A stretch of 64,000 nt of DNA from Pseudomonas sp. P818 (GTDB taxonomy: Bacteria; Pseudomonadota; Gammaproteobacteria; Pseudomonadales; Pseudomonadaceae). Location of the stretch: contig NZ_ATKM01000005.1 in the NCBI RefSeq assembly GCF_000418555.1, forward strand, positions 744,001 to 808,000. Reading direction: 5' to 3'. The number at the start of each line of letters is the position of its first letter. Position 1 is the stretch's first letter. A program made the translations under genes and the position numbers. The notes under the pieces are model-generated. The model searched no databases and had not been told where the DNA came from. It worked only from the letters and a program-made list of their open reading frames with translations. This document shows positions 28,068 to 34,987 of the stretch, piece after piece.

Positions 28068-28670
28068 TTACAGCGCACCCAGAATCAGCTGCGCTGCCAC
28101 CGCCAACATCATCGCCGCCACGCCCAGATCGATCAGCCGCCAGGTCACCGGCCTGGCCAGCCAGGGCGCCAGCCATGCCGCGCCGAGCGCCAGGGCGCTG
28201 AACCAGAGAAAGGAAGCGCTGGCGGCGCCGGCGGCATAGGCGCCGGGTTCGGGTTGCTGGGCGCCGAGTGAGCCGATCAGCAGCACGGTATCCAGGTAGA
28301 CGTGCGGGTTGAGCAGGGTGACCGCCAGGGCCGCGAGCATCACCGCGCGCAAGGAGCGAGGTTCGTTATCCGTTGCTTGCAGTGACTGTGGCCGCGCGGC
28401 CCGCAGCAGCGCCTGGCTGCCATACCAGAGCAGAAACGCAGCGCCGCCCCAGCGGGCGATGGCCAGCAGCGTCGGGCTCTGCGTCAGCAGGGTAGCCAGG
28501 CCGAACACGCCGGCCGCCACCAGCACGGCGTCGCAGAGAATGCACAGCGCCGCTACCGGGATGTGATGTTCGCGGCGCAGGCTCTGCGCCAGGACGAAGG
28601 CGTTCTGCGCGCCGATAGCCATGATCAGGCCGATGGCGACCAGCAGGCCGTTGCTGTAGCTCTGCCACAT
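28068..28670 (-). CDS. argO: LysE/ArgO-family amino-acid exporter
   Basis: A 200-residue inner-membrane protein with about six hydrophobic segments. The family motif GLIMAIGAQNAFVLAQSLRR (residues about 14-33) and the segment LLNPHVYLDTVLLIGSLG (about 119-136) are those of ArgO/LysE, which export arginine or lysine. The start ATG shares a base with the stop of the preceding ACT-domain gene (TGATG), so expression is translationally coupled. An ArgP-type LysR gene diverges from this pair. Arginine is the likely substrate by homology; not proven. Confidence 0.88.
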   Translation of the reverse strand: MWQSYSNGLLVAIGLIMAIGAQNAFVLAQSLRREHHIPVAALCILCDAVLVAAGVFGLATLLTQSPTLLAIARWGGAAFLLWYGSQALLRAARPQSLQATDNEPRSLRAVMLAALAVTLLNPHVYLDTVLLIGSLGAQQPEPGAYAAGAASASFLWFSALALGAAWLAPWLARPVTWRLIDLGVAAMMLAVAAQLILGAL

Positions 28671-29083
28671 CACAGGGGCTCCGGCAGGGCGGCGGCCGAC
28701 AGGGCGCGCAGGGTGGACAGCGCCCGTTCGGCGCGCTCGATGGGCACGAAGATATGGTCGTGATGAAAACCGGCAACCACGTTGCAACTCAACCCGGCCT
28801 GCGCCAGGGCGGCAGAGAAGGAGGCGGTCAGGCCCACGGCCGCCAGCGACGAATGCACCTGCAGGGTGATCCAGGCGGCGACGTAGTCGTAGCGCAAGCC
28901 ATGGGCGTCGGCGATGTCGCGCGGCAGCACCAGGCTCAGGCCCTCTGCTTCGCGCAGGCTGGCGATGGGGTGCAGGGCACTGCAATCGTGGTCGGCAGCG
29001 ACGCAGCAGAACACGTACTGCCCGGGGTTGAGCTGCGGCGTCATGCTTTGCAGCAAACGTGAGAGGTCGGTTTCGCCGGCCAT
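28670..29083 (-). CDS. ACT-domain protein, COG3602-like
   Basis: A 137-residue cytoplasmic protein with a tandem ACT-like fold: GQYVFCCVAADHDCSALHP, then LRYDYVAAWITLQVHSSLAA and GLSCNVVAGFHHDHIFVP. ACT domains bind amino acids. Its stop overlaps the start of argO (TGATG), so the two proteins are made in a fixed ratio. It may sense amino-acid level for the exporter or act independently. The first gene of a leftward pair, it diverges from argP with 95 bp between starts. Confidence 0.82.
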   Translation of the reverse strand: MAGETDLSRLLQSMTPQLNPGQYVFCCVAADHDCSALHPIASLREAEGLSLVLPRDIADAHGLRYDYVAAWITLQVHSSLAAVGLTASFSAALAQAGLSCNVVAGFHHDHIFVPIERAERALSTLRALSAAALPEPL

Positions 29084-29178
29084 CTTGGGCTCCAGAGGTG
29101 AGGTGGGTGCTGGCGAGTCTGCTGCGCGCGGGTGTATAAGAGAAACAAATAATGCTGATCGCTCATTAGGGAAATCGA

Positions 29179-30075
29179 TTGTTCGATTACAAGTTGCTAG
29201 CCGCCCTGGCGGCAGTGGTGGAGCAGGCCGGTTTCGAACGCGCGGCGCAGGTGCTGGGCCTGTCGCAGTCGGCGGTGTCGCAGCGCATCAAGCTGCTCGA
29301 AGCGCGGGTCGGCCAGCCGGTGCTGGTGCGCGCGACGCCGCCGGCGCCCACCGAGATCGGTCGGCGTCTGCTCAACCATGTGCAGCAGGTGCGCCTGCTC
29401 GAACGCGATCTGCAGGGACAGGTGCCGGGGCTGGATGAACAGGCGCTGCCCGAGCGTCTGCGCATCGCCATCAACGCCGACAGCCTGGCCACCTGGTGGG
29501 CGCTGGCGACGGCGGAGTTCTGCGCGACCCGGCAGGTGCTGATGGAGCTGGTGGTGGAGGATCAGGAGGTCGGCCTCAAGCGCATGCGCGCCGGCGAGGT
29601 GGCCGGCTGCGTGTGCGCCGCCGAGCGCCCGGTAGCCGGCGCGCGCAGCGTCGCCCTGGGAGCGATGCGCTACCGCGCGCTGGCCAGCCCGGGCTTCGTC
29701 GCCCGGCATTTTGCTGCCGGGGTCACGGCCGAGGCGCTGGCGCGGGCGCCGGCCATCGTCTTCGGCCCGGACGATCAGTTGCAGCATCGCTACTTGGCCG
29801 GCCTGGGGGTAACCGGTGGCTTCGCCTATCACCTGTGTCCTTCCTCCGAAGGCTTCGTGCGCCTGACCGAAGGCGGGCTGGGCTGGGGTCTGGTGCCGGA
29901 ACTGCAGGTGCGTGACGAACTGGCCAGCGGCAGGTTGGTGGAGCTGGTGCCCGAGCGCTTTATCGACGTGCCTTTGTACTGGCATCACTGGCGCAATGGC
30001 GGTGAACTGCTCGGTGAATTGACCGAACAGCTGCGTCGCCACTCGGCTTCGGTGCTGGTGTCACTGCACTCCTAG
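29179..30075 (+). CDS. argP: ArgP (IciA)-family LysR regulator
   Basis: A 298-residue LysR-type regulator. The N-terminus MFDYKLLAALAAVVEQAGFE, with LSQSAVSQRIKLLEARVGQP and LVRATPPAPTEIGRRLL, is that of ArgP, which activates argO in response to arginine or lysine. The start codon is TTG at 29179, with an AGGGA site 7 bases upstream; no ATG or GTG gives the family N-terminus. A rare start may keep the regulator low. It diverges from the ACT/argO pair, the expected target. There are no anomalies in the effector domain. Confidence 0.9.
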   Translation: MFDYKLLAALAAVVEQAGFERAAQVLGLSQSAVSQRIKLLEARVGQPVLVRATPPAPTEIGRRLLNHVQQVRLLERDLQGQVPGLDEQALPERLRIAINADSLATWWALATAEFCATRQVLMELVVEDQEVGLKRMRAGEVAGCVCAAERPVAGARSVALGAMRYRALASPGFVARHFAAGVTAEALARAPAIVFGPDDQLQHRYLAGLGVTGGFAYHLCPSSEGFVRLTEGGLGWGLVPELQVRDELASGRLVELVPERFIDVPLYWHHWRNGGELLGELTEQLRRHSASVLVSLHS

Positions 30076-30176
30076 GCGGCCTGCAGAGTCGTCGTTCTGG
30101 CCGCCGCCGACAGCGCGCAGCCGAGGTGGCGCTGCTAAAGTGCGGCAATCACAAGCATCCATGCAGGGGATGGCGG

Positions 30177-31175
30177 ATGAAGATTCTGGTCACCGGCGCG
30201 AGTGGTTTCATCGGCGGGCGCTTCGCCCGTTTCGCCCTCGAACAGGGCCTGGCGGTGCGGGTCAACGGCCGGCGGGCCGAGGGTGTGCAGCACCTGATCA
30301 AACGCGGCGCCGAGTTCGTCCAGGGTGACCTTGGTGATGCCGAGCTGGCCCAGGCGCTGTGCCGGGATGTCGAGGCGGTGGTGCACTGTGCCGGCGCCGT
30401 TGGCGTGTGGGGCGACTACGCGCATTTTCACCAGGCCAATGTGACGGTCACCGAGAACATCGTCGATGCCTGCCTCAAGCAGAAGGTGCGGCGCCTCGTG
30501 CATCTGTCCTCGCCCTCGATCTATTTCGATGGCAAATCCCATGTCGATATCCGTGAGGAGCAGGTGCCCAGGCGCTTCTCCGATCACTACGGCAAGACCA
30601 AGTATCTGGCCGAGCAGCAGGTGTTCGCCGCGCAGGAGTTCGGCCTGGAGGTGATCGCCCTGCGTCCGCGCTTCGTCACCGGAGCCGGAGACACCAGCAT
30701 CTTCCCGCGATTGATCGGCATGCAGCGCAAGGGCCGCCTGGCGATCATCGGCAATGGCCTGAACAAGGTCGATTTCACCAATGTGCACAATCTCAACGAT
30801 GCCTTGCTCAGCTCGCTGCAGATCGGTGGAACGGCGCTTGGGCAGGTGTACAACATCAGCAATGGCGCACCGGTGCCGTTGTGGGACGTGGTCAACTACG
30901 TGCTGCGCCGCCTCGCGCTGCCACCGGTGACCCGGCATGTGCCGTTTCCGCTGGCCTATGCTGCGGCGACGCTCAACGAAGGTGTGTGTCGCCTGTTGCC
31001 TGGGCGACCCGAGCCGAGCCTGTTTCGTCTGGGCGTGGCGGTGATGGCCAGGGATTTTTCCCTGAACATCGACCGCGCCCGTGAATACCTGGGCTACGAG
31101 CCCAGGGCCAGCCTATGGGAAGCGCTGGACGAGTTCTGCACCTGGTGGCAGGCGCAGATGGGGCCTCAGGCGTAG
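30177..31175 (+). CDS. Extended SDR, 3-beta-HSD/OleD-like NAD(P)-dependent oxidoreductase
   Basis: A 332-residue extended SDR. The cofactor motif is MKILVTGASGFIGGRFARF. HLSSPSIYF occurs near residue 117 and the YGKTK catalytic pair near 140. Similarity pattern is closest to 3-beta-hydroxysteroid dehydrogenase and the OleD alkanoate reductase group. No oleA, B or C is nearby, so long-chain olefin synthesis is not supported. The start is ATG 30177, with GGGGATGG 5-12 bases upstream; the frame opens earlier at 30126 without a ribosome site. Its last 10 bases overlap the converging small gene. Confidence 0.82.
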   Translation: MKILVTGASGFIGGRFARFALEQGLAVRVNGRRAEGVQHLIKRGAEFVQGDLGDAELAQALCRDVEAVVHCAGAVGVWGDYAHFHQANVTVTENIVDACLKQKVRRLVHLSSPSIYFDGKSHVDIREEQVPRRFSDHYGKTKYLAEQQVFAAQEFGLEVIALRPRFVTGAGDTSIFPRLIGMQRKGRLAIIGNGLNKVDFTNVHNLNDALLSSLQIGGTALGQVYNISNGAPVPLWDVVNYVLRRLALPPVTRHVPFPLAYAAATLNEGVCRLLPGRPEPSLFRLGVAVMARDFSLNIDRAREYLGYEPRASLWEALDEFCTWWQAQMGPQA

Positions 31176-31450
31176 ATGCGCTGGCCGCGATAGATGCGCA
31201 CCGAGCCGGTCGCAGCGCCGACCGACGGCTCTACGGCAGGTACGGGTGTGGCGACGCGCCGGGGTTGATCGGAGAGTTCCGCCAGACGCTTGCCCAGGAG
31301 GCGGGTTTCCTCATCATCGGACTTCAGGCTGGCGTCGAGCATGGCGCCGATGGCATTGGGCTGGCTCAGACGGATGTCCACCGCCTGCTCTTCGCGTAGA
31401 CGACGACGCAGTGCTTTCATGCAGTCCAGTACTTCTTTGTTCAGTTCCAT
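31166..31450 (-). CDS. Small conserved hypothetical protein
   Basis: A 94-residue soluble protein beginning MELNKEVLDCMKALRRRLRE, with a helical N-terminal half and a C-terminal tail ending RIYRGQRIYA. I do not recognise a family; the length and composition are common among conserved Pseudomonas proteins. A frame extends upstream to 31621, but the start at 31450 has a CGGGGGAAGTC-like ribosome site. Its 3' end overlaps that of the SDR gene on the other strand by 10 bases, which argues for real, tightly packed genes. Confidence 0.6.
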   Translation of the reverse strand: MELNKEVLDCMKALRRRLREEQAVDIRLSQPNAIGAMLDASLKSDDEETRLLGKRLAELSDQPRRVATPVPAVEPSVGAATGSVRIYRGQRIYA

Positions 31451-31811
31451 CGCGACTTCCCCCGGTTGGTTGAAGGGGCACGGGTTGCGGCATTCCTCTC
31501 CCGCCGTGACCTGGTCAGCCGCTTCCTGTCGGCTGTAACACGCATCTTCGTGCGAGTGCTTTGCAGAACTACTTTCCGGCCGCCTGCTGGCTTGTGAGCG
31601 ACACGCTATCGCTGCGTTCACGACAGGATCAAAAGCAAAGTGCGTACCAGTTCAAGTTTTGCGGAACTGCCGGGCTGCAGGCGAGTCGATGCCCCTGTCG
31701 CGCCCTTCGTCGGTGCGCCGCGCACCGGCTTGGCGCGACGCTGCTGGCATAGTGGCGAATCGGTATACTGCGCGGCATTTCCGTTTCCCCGTTCCAACCA
31801 TAGGTCCGACC
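31451..31811. other. 361 bp intergenic region
   Basis: No gene is seen. A -10-like TATACT (31764-31769) lies 42 bp before the coiled-coil gene; the -35 is weak. The left part should contain the promoter of the small gene at 31166-31450. Nothing else is recognised. Confidence 0.4.
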
Positions 31812-32663
31812 ATGCGTAACGACGCCAACGACGAGCTCGACAACCTGCCCAGCCTGACCCCGGAGCGCCGCGAGGATTTCGCCGAGCCGCGCGAGGAGCC
31901 GGCCCCGCGCAGCAGCCGTGTGACCAGCAGCAAGGCGCCGGTGGCCAAGGGCGCCAGCACCGGGCCGCTGTGGGCTTTGGTCGGTGCGCTGAGCTTCGCC
32001 CTGGCTGGCCTGGGCTGGTGGAGCCTGCAACAGATCGGACTGATGGAACAGCGTCTGGTGGCGACCCAGGAGAGCTTCGCGCGCATCAGCGAAGAGGCCG
32101 CCGGACGCATTCAGGATATTTCCGGCAAGGTAGTAGCGACCGAATCCAGTGTCACCAGCGGCAGCGAGGCACTCAAGCTACAGGTCAAGCAGTTGGAGAC
32201 GCGCCTGGCCGAACTGAGCAAGCAACAACAGCAGAGCGCAACCGCGCAGGCCGCGCTGGACAAGCGTGTCGAGCAACTGGGTAGCGAACTGAAGAGTGGC
32301 ATCGGTGCCAGCGCCGATTTCGACAAGCGCCTGCAGGCGCTGACCAGCGAGCAGGCGGCGCTGAAGGCCGCGCAGGGTGACGCCAAGGCAACCCAGGCCG
32401 AACTGGCCAAGCTCGATACCCGTATCAAGGCGCTCGGTGGCGATATCGATGCGCTTAAGAAGCAGGGCAACCCGGCCCAGGCCATCCGCAGCCTGGAGCA
32501 GGATCTGCTGGTGCTGCGCAGCGAGCTGGACAACCGCCCGGCCGCCAGCGCCGCTGGCCCCAACACCGCCGAGTTCGATGCCTTCCGCGCGCAGATGACG
32601 CGCAACATCAATACGCTGCAGAGCCAGGTGGCGAATCTGCAGCAGCAGATCAATCAGCGCTGA
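31812..32663 (+). CDS. Inner-membrane-anchored coiled-coil protein
   Basis: A 283-residue protein. It has a short acidic, Pro-rich cytoplasmic N-terminus (about 1-50) and one membrane segment, WALVGALSFALAGLGWW (about 53-70). From about 75 to 283 it is a long coiled coil with heptads of Leu, Ala and Gln. The topology fits a single-pass scaffold with a periplasmic coil. It resembles conserved Pseudomonas proteins annotated ATPase-like or coiled-coil; no ATP motif is visible. The start is ATG 31812. A strong intrinsic terminator follows at 32685. Confidence 0.75.
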   Translation: MRNDANDELDNLPSLTPERREDFAEPREEPAPRSSRVTSSKAPVAKGASTGPLWALVGALSFALAGLGWWSLQQIGLMEQRLVATQESFARISEEAAGRIQDISGKVVATESSVTSGSEALKLQVKQLETRLAELSKQQQQSATAQAALDKRVEQLGSELKSGIGASADFDKRLQALTSEQAALKAAQGDAKATQAELAKLDTRIKALGGDIDALKKQGNPAQAIRSLEQDLLVLRSELDNRPAASAAGPNTAEFDAFRAQMTRNINTLQSQVANLQQQINQR

Positions 32664-32684
32664 GTGCCACCATCTAGATAAACC

Positions 32685-32707
32685 AACGCCCCGCAATGCG
32701 GGGCGTT
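32685..32707 (+). terminator. Intrinsic terminator
   Basis: A perfect 10 bp stem AACGCCCCGC (32685-32694) and its complement (32698-32707), with a 3-base loop, is followed by CGTTTATT. It lies 22 bp after the coiled-coil gene. Confidence 0.85.
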
Positions 32708-32716
32708 CGTTTATTG

Positions 32717-32761
32717 GTCGCGGCTAAAGCCCCTCCCACAGGGATATCGCTTGCGGGAGGT
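32717..32761. repeat. REP-like element, GTCGCGGCTAAAGCCCCTCCCAC type
   Basis: One arm reads GTCGCGGCTAAAGCCCCTCC (from 32717), the same arm as at 53288 and, inverted, at 54575-54634. The second arm, GCGGGAGG, is degenerate. It lies between a terminator and the xenB stop. Confidence 0.75.
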
Positions 32762-32776
32762 GAATTAGCTGCGATC

Positions 32777-33826
32777 TTACAGGCGCGGATAGTCGATATA
32801 ACCGACCGGGCCGGAACCGTAGAAGGTTTCCGGATGCGGCTCGTTCAGCGCCGCGTCCTGCTGCAGGCGCTCCGGCAGGTCCGGGTTGGCGATGAAGGGG
32901 ATACCGAATGCCACCGCGTCGGCCTTGCCTTCGGCCAGCCAGGCGTTGGCCTGCTCCTTGGTGAAGCGCTCGTTGGCGATGAACACGCCGCCGAATTCCT
33001 TCTTCAGTTGCGGCGTCAGGCTGTCGTCACCTTCCTTCTCGCGGGTGCAGATGAAGGCGATGCCTCGCTTGCCCAGTTCGCGGGCGACGTAGCCGAACGT
33101 CTCGGCACGGTTGGCGTCGCCCATGTCGTGCGCATCGGCGCGTGGTGCCAGGTGCACGCCGACGCGGCCGGCGCCCCATACGGAGATGGCGGCATCGGTG
33201 ACTTCCAGCAGCAGGCGAGCACGGTTTTCGACGCTGCCGCCGTAGCGGTCGGTGCGCTGGTTGGTGCTGCTCTGCAGGAACTGGTCGAGCAGGTAGCCGT
33301 TGGCGCCATGGATTTCCACGCCATCGAAACCGGCGGCCTTGGCGTTCTCGGCGCCTTGGCGGTAGGCCTCGACGACATCGGCGATCTCTTCGGTTTCCAG
33401 CGCGCGCGGCGTGACGTAGTCCTTGATCGGACGCACCAGGCTGACGTGGCCGGCTGGCTGGATCGCGCTCGGCGCAACCGGCAGCTCACCGTTCAGGTAG
33501 ATCGGATCGGAGATGCGGCCGACATGCCACAGCTGCAGAACGATCTTGCCGCCGTTGGCGTGTACCGCCTGGGTGACGTTGTGCCAGCCACGGACCTGCT
33601 CGTCGGACCAGATGCCGGGCGTGTTCGGATAACCCACACCCATCGGCGTGACGGCGGTGGCCTCGCTGATGATCAGGCCGGCCGAGGCGCGCTGGGTGTA
33701 GTACTCGGCCATCAGTGCATTGGGCACGCGGCCTTCGTCGGCGCGGCAGCGGGTCAGCGGCGCCATGATGATGCGGTTGTTCAGGTGCAGATCACCGATC
33801 TGGATGGGGTCGAACAATGTAGGCAT
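32777..33826 (-). CDS. xenB: Old Yellow Enzyme family alkene reductase, XenB-like
   Basis: A 349-residue FMN enzyme that reduces activated C=C bonds or nitro compounds with NADPH. The barrel opens with FDPIQIGDLHLNNRIIMAPL. EIHGANGYLLDQFLQ and the DRYGGSVENRARLL segment (about 180-235) are the OYE signatures. The length and sequence agree with XenB/NemA types. It follows the ArsR gene by 26 bp and must be co-transcribed with it. In P. aeruginosa I recall an arsR-like pyeR, an MFS gene and xenB in a row; here the transporter is absent. Confidence 0.9.
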   Translation of the reverse strand: MPTLFDPIQIGDLHLNNRIIMAPLTRCRADEGRVPNALMAEYYTQRASAGLIISEATAVTPMGVGYPNTPGIWSDEQVRGWHNVTQAVHANGGKIVLQLWHVGRISDPIYLNGELPVAPSAIQPAGHVSLVRPIKDYVTPRALETEEIADVVEAYRQGAENAKAAGFDGVEIHGANGYLLDQFLQSSTNQRTDRYGGSVENRARLLLEVTDAAISVWGAGRVGVHLAPRADAHDMGDANRAETFGYVARELGKRGIAFICTREKEGDDSLTPQLKKEFGGVFIANERFTKEQANAWLAEGKADAVAFGIPFIANPDLPERLQQDAALNEPHPETFYGSGPVGYIDYPRL

Positions 33827-33852
33827 GTACTTTCTCCGAGGGGATGTTTGAA

Positions 33853-34179
33853 TCAGAGTTGCTGGCCCAAGCGCTCGACGAAAGCTTTGATCAGCTCGTC
33901 GTTGCGCTTGAAGAAATGCCACTGGCCAACCTTGCGGCTGGTCACCAGGCCGGCGCGTTGCAGGCTGGTGAGGTGGGCGGAAACGGTGGACTGCGACAGC
34001 CCGGTGCGCTGGTAGATCTTGCCGGCGCACACGCCGATCTCCAGCGGGTGATCCTGTTCGGCGAAGTGGCGCTCGGGCTCTTTCAACCAGTCGAGGATGT
34101 CGCGGCGTACCGGGTGGGCGAGGGCCTTGATGATGGCGTCGAGGTCGATGTCCATGGCGTGATCGTTGCGTATCGTCAT
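33853..34179 (-). CDS. ArsR-family regulator, PyeR-like
   Basis: A 108-residue helix-turn-helix repressor. Residues about 12-80 cover the winged helix with IIKALAHPVRRDILDWL and GLSQSTVSAHLTSLQRAGL. There are few cysteines, so a metal sensor of the ArsR type is not supported. It matches the PyeR subgroup by context with xenB. The start was chosen at 34179 (AAGG nine bases before); a second ATG at 34158 is possible. A perfect 8 bp palindrome lies just upstream, so it probably represses itself and xenB. Confidence 0.88.
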   Translation of the reverse strand: MTIRNDHAMDIDLDAIIKALAHPVRRDILDWLKEPERHFAEQDHPLEIGVCAGKIYQRTGLSQSTVSAHLTSLQRAGLVTSRKVGQWHFFKRNDELIKAFVERLGQQL

Positions 34180-34190
34180 GTGGCGAACCT

Positions 34191-34212
34191 TATATCGTCT
34201 CTGAACGATATA
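34191..34212 (-). promoter_or_regulatory. Palindromic operator of the arsR-xenB operon
   Basis: TATATCGT (34191-34198) and ACGATATA (34205-34212) form a perfect inverted repeat with a 6 bp spacer. It lies 12-33 bp upstream of the ArsR start, overlapping the expected promoter. AT-rich ATCG palindromes of this size are typical of ArsR-family operators. Confidence 0.7.
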
Positions 34213-34281
34213 CAGATCGATTGTTCCGATAGTCTCCATCAACCGCTTCGATTGTCCGGCCTAGGGCGTTAAGCTCGTGCG

Positions 34282-34905
34282 ATGAACTACCTCGCCCATC
34301 TGCATCTCGGCGGCGACGCGCCGGCACAGCTGCTTGGCAGCCTCTATGGCGATTTCGTCAAAGGCCCGCTCGACGGGCGCTGGCCGGCACCAATCGAGGC
34401 GGCCATTCGCCTGCACCGGCGTATCGATGCCTTCACCGACAATCATCCGTTGCAAGCCCGCGCACGAGCGCGGTTTCCGCTTGAACGGCGGCGCGTGGCC
34501 GGCATGTTGCTGGATCTGTTCTTCGACCATTGCCTGGCCCGTGATTGGCAGGCTTATGCCACGCAGCCGCTGGATCACTTCACCGGTCGCGTGTACCGCG
34601 TGCTGGCTGCCGAAGCGCAGTTGCCGGGGCGTCTGGCGTTGATGGCGCCGCGTATGGCCGCGCAGGACTGGCTCGGCAGCTACCGCGAGTTCGCGGTGCT
34701 GGAGCAGGTCATAGCCGGCATGCAGCGGCGACTGTCCAGACCGCAGTTGCTCGATGGCAGCCTGAGCGAACTGGAGCGGCTGTACGAACCGCTCAGCGAA
34801 GACTTTCGCGCCTTCTATCCGCAGCTGATGGCATTCGCCGAGGCCGAGCTGGGACGTGGCCCGGAGGCAATCCCGGGGGTGAGCAGCATCCCCGCTCGCC
34901 GCTGA
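34282..34905 (+). CDS. acpH: Acyl carrier protein phosphodiesterase
   Basis: Removes the 4'-phosphopantetheine group from ACP, giving apo-ACP. It has 207 residues, a little longer than the 193 of E. coli. MNYLAHLHLGGDAPAQLLGS is the diagnostic start and HRRIDAFTDNHP carries metal-binding residues near 47-57. The all-helical HD-like fold is intact. Its last codons lie within a REP-like repeat, so the C-terminal IPARR is encoded by the repeat. It stands alone, 103 bp from the divergent ArsR start. Confidence 0.92.
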   Translation: MNYLAHLHLGGDAPAQLLGSLYGDFVKGPLDGRWPAPIEAAIRLHRRIDAFTDNHPLQARARARFPLERRRVAGMLLDLFFDHCLARDWQAYATQPLDHFTGRVYRVLAAEAQLPGRLALMAPRMAAQDWLGSYREFAVLEQVIAGMQRRLSRPQLLDGSLSELERLYEPLSEDFRAFYPQLMAFAEAELGRGPEAIPGVSSIPARR

Positions 34906-34961
34906 AGCGCCTCCCACAGAAGCGGGCGTCTGGCACCGTGGGAGGTGCTTCAGCCGCGACG
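34898..34961. repeat. REP-like inverted repeat overlapping the acpH 3' end
   Basis: GCCGCTGAAGCGCCTCCCAC near 34899-34917 pairs with GTGGGAGGTGCTTCAGCCGC near 34939-34958, with two mismatches. It belongs to the same class as the repeats at 32717, 53288 and 54575. The acpH stop codon (34903-34905) lies inside the left arm. Confidence 0.8.
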
Positions 34962-34987
34962 ACATCACCGCAGCGCTGCTCTGGCGT

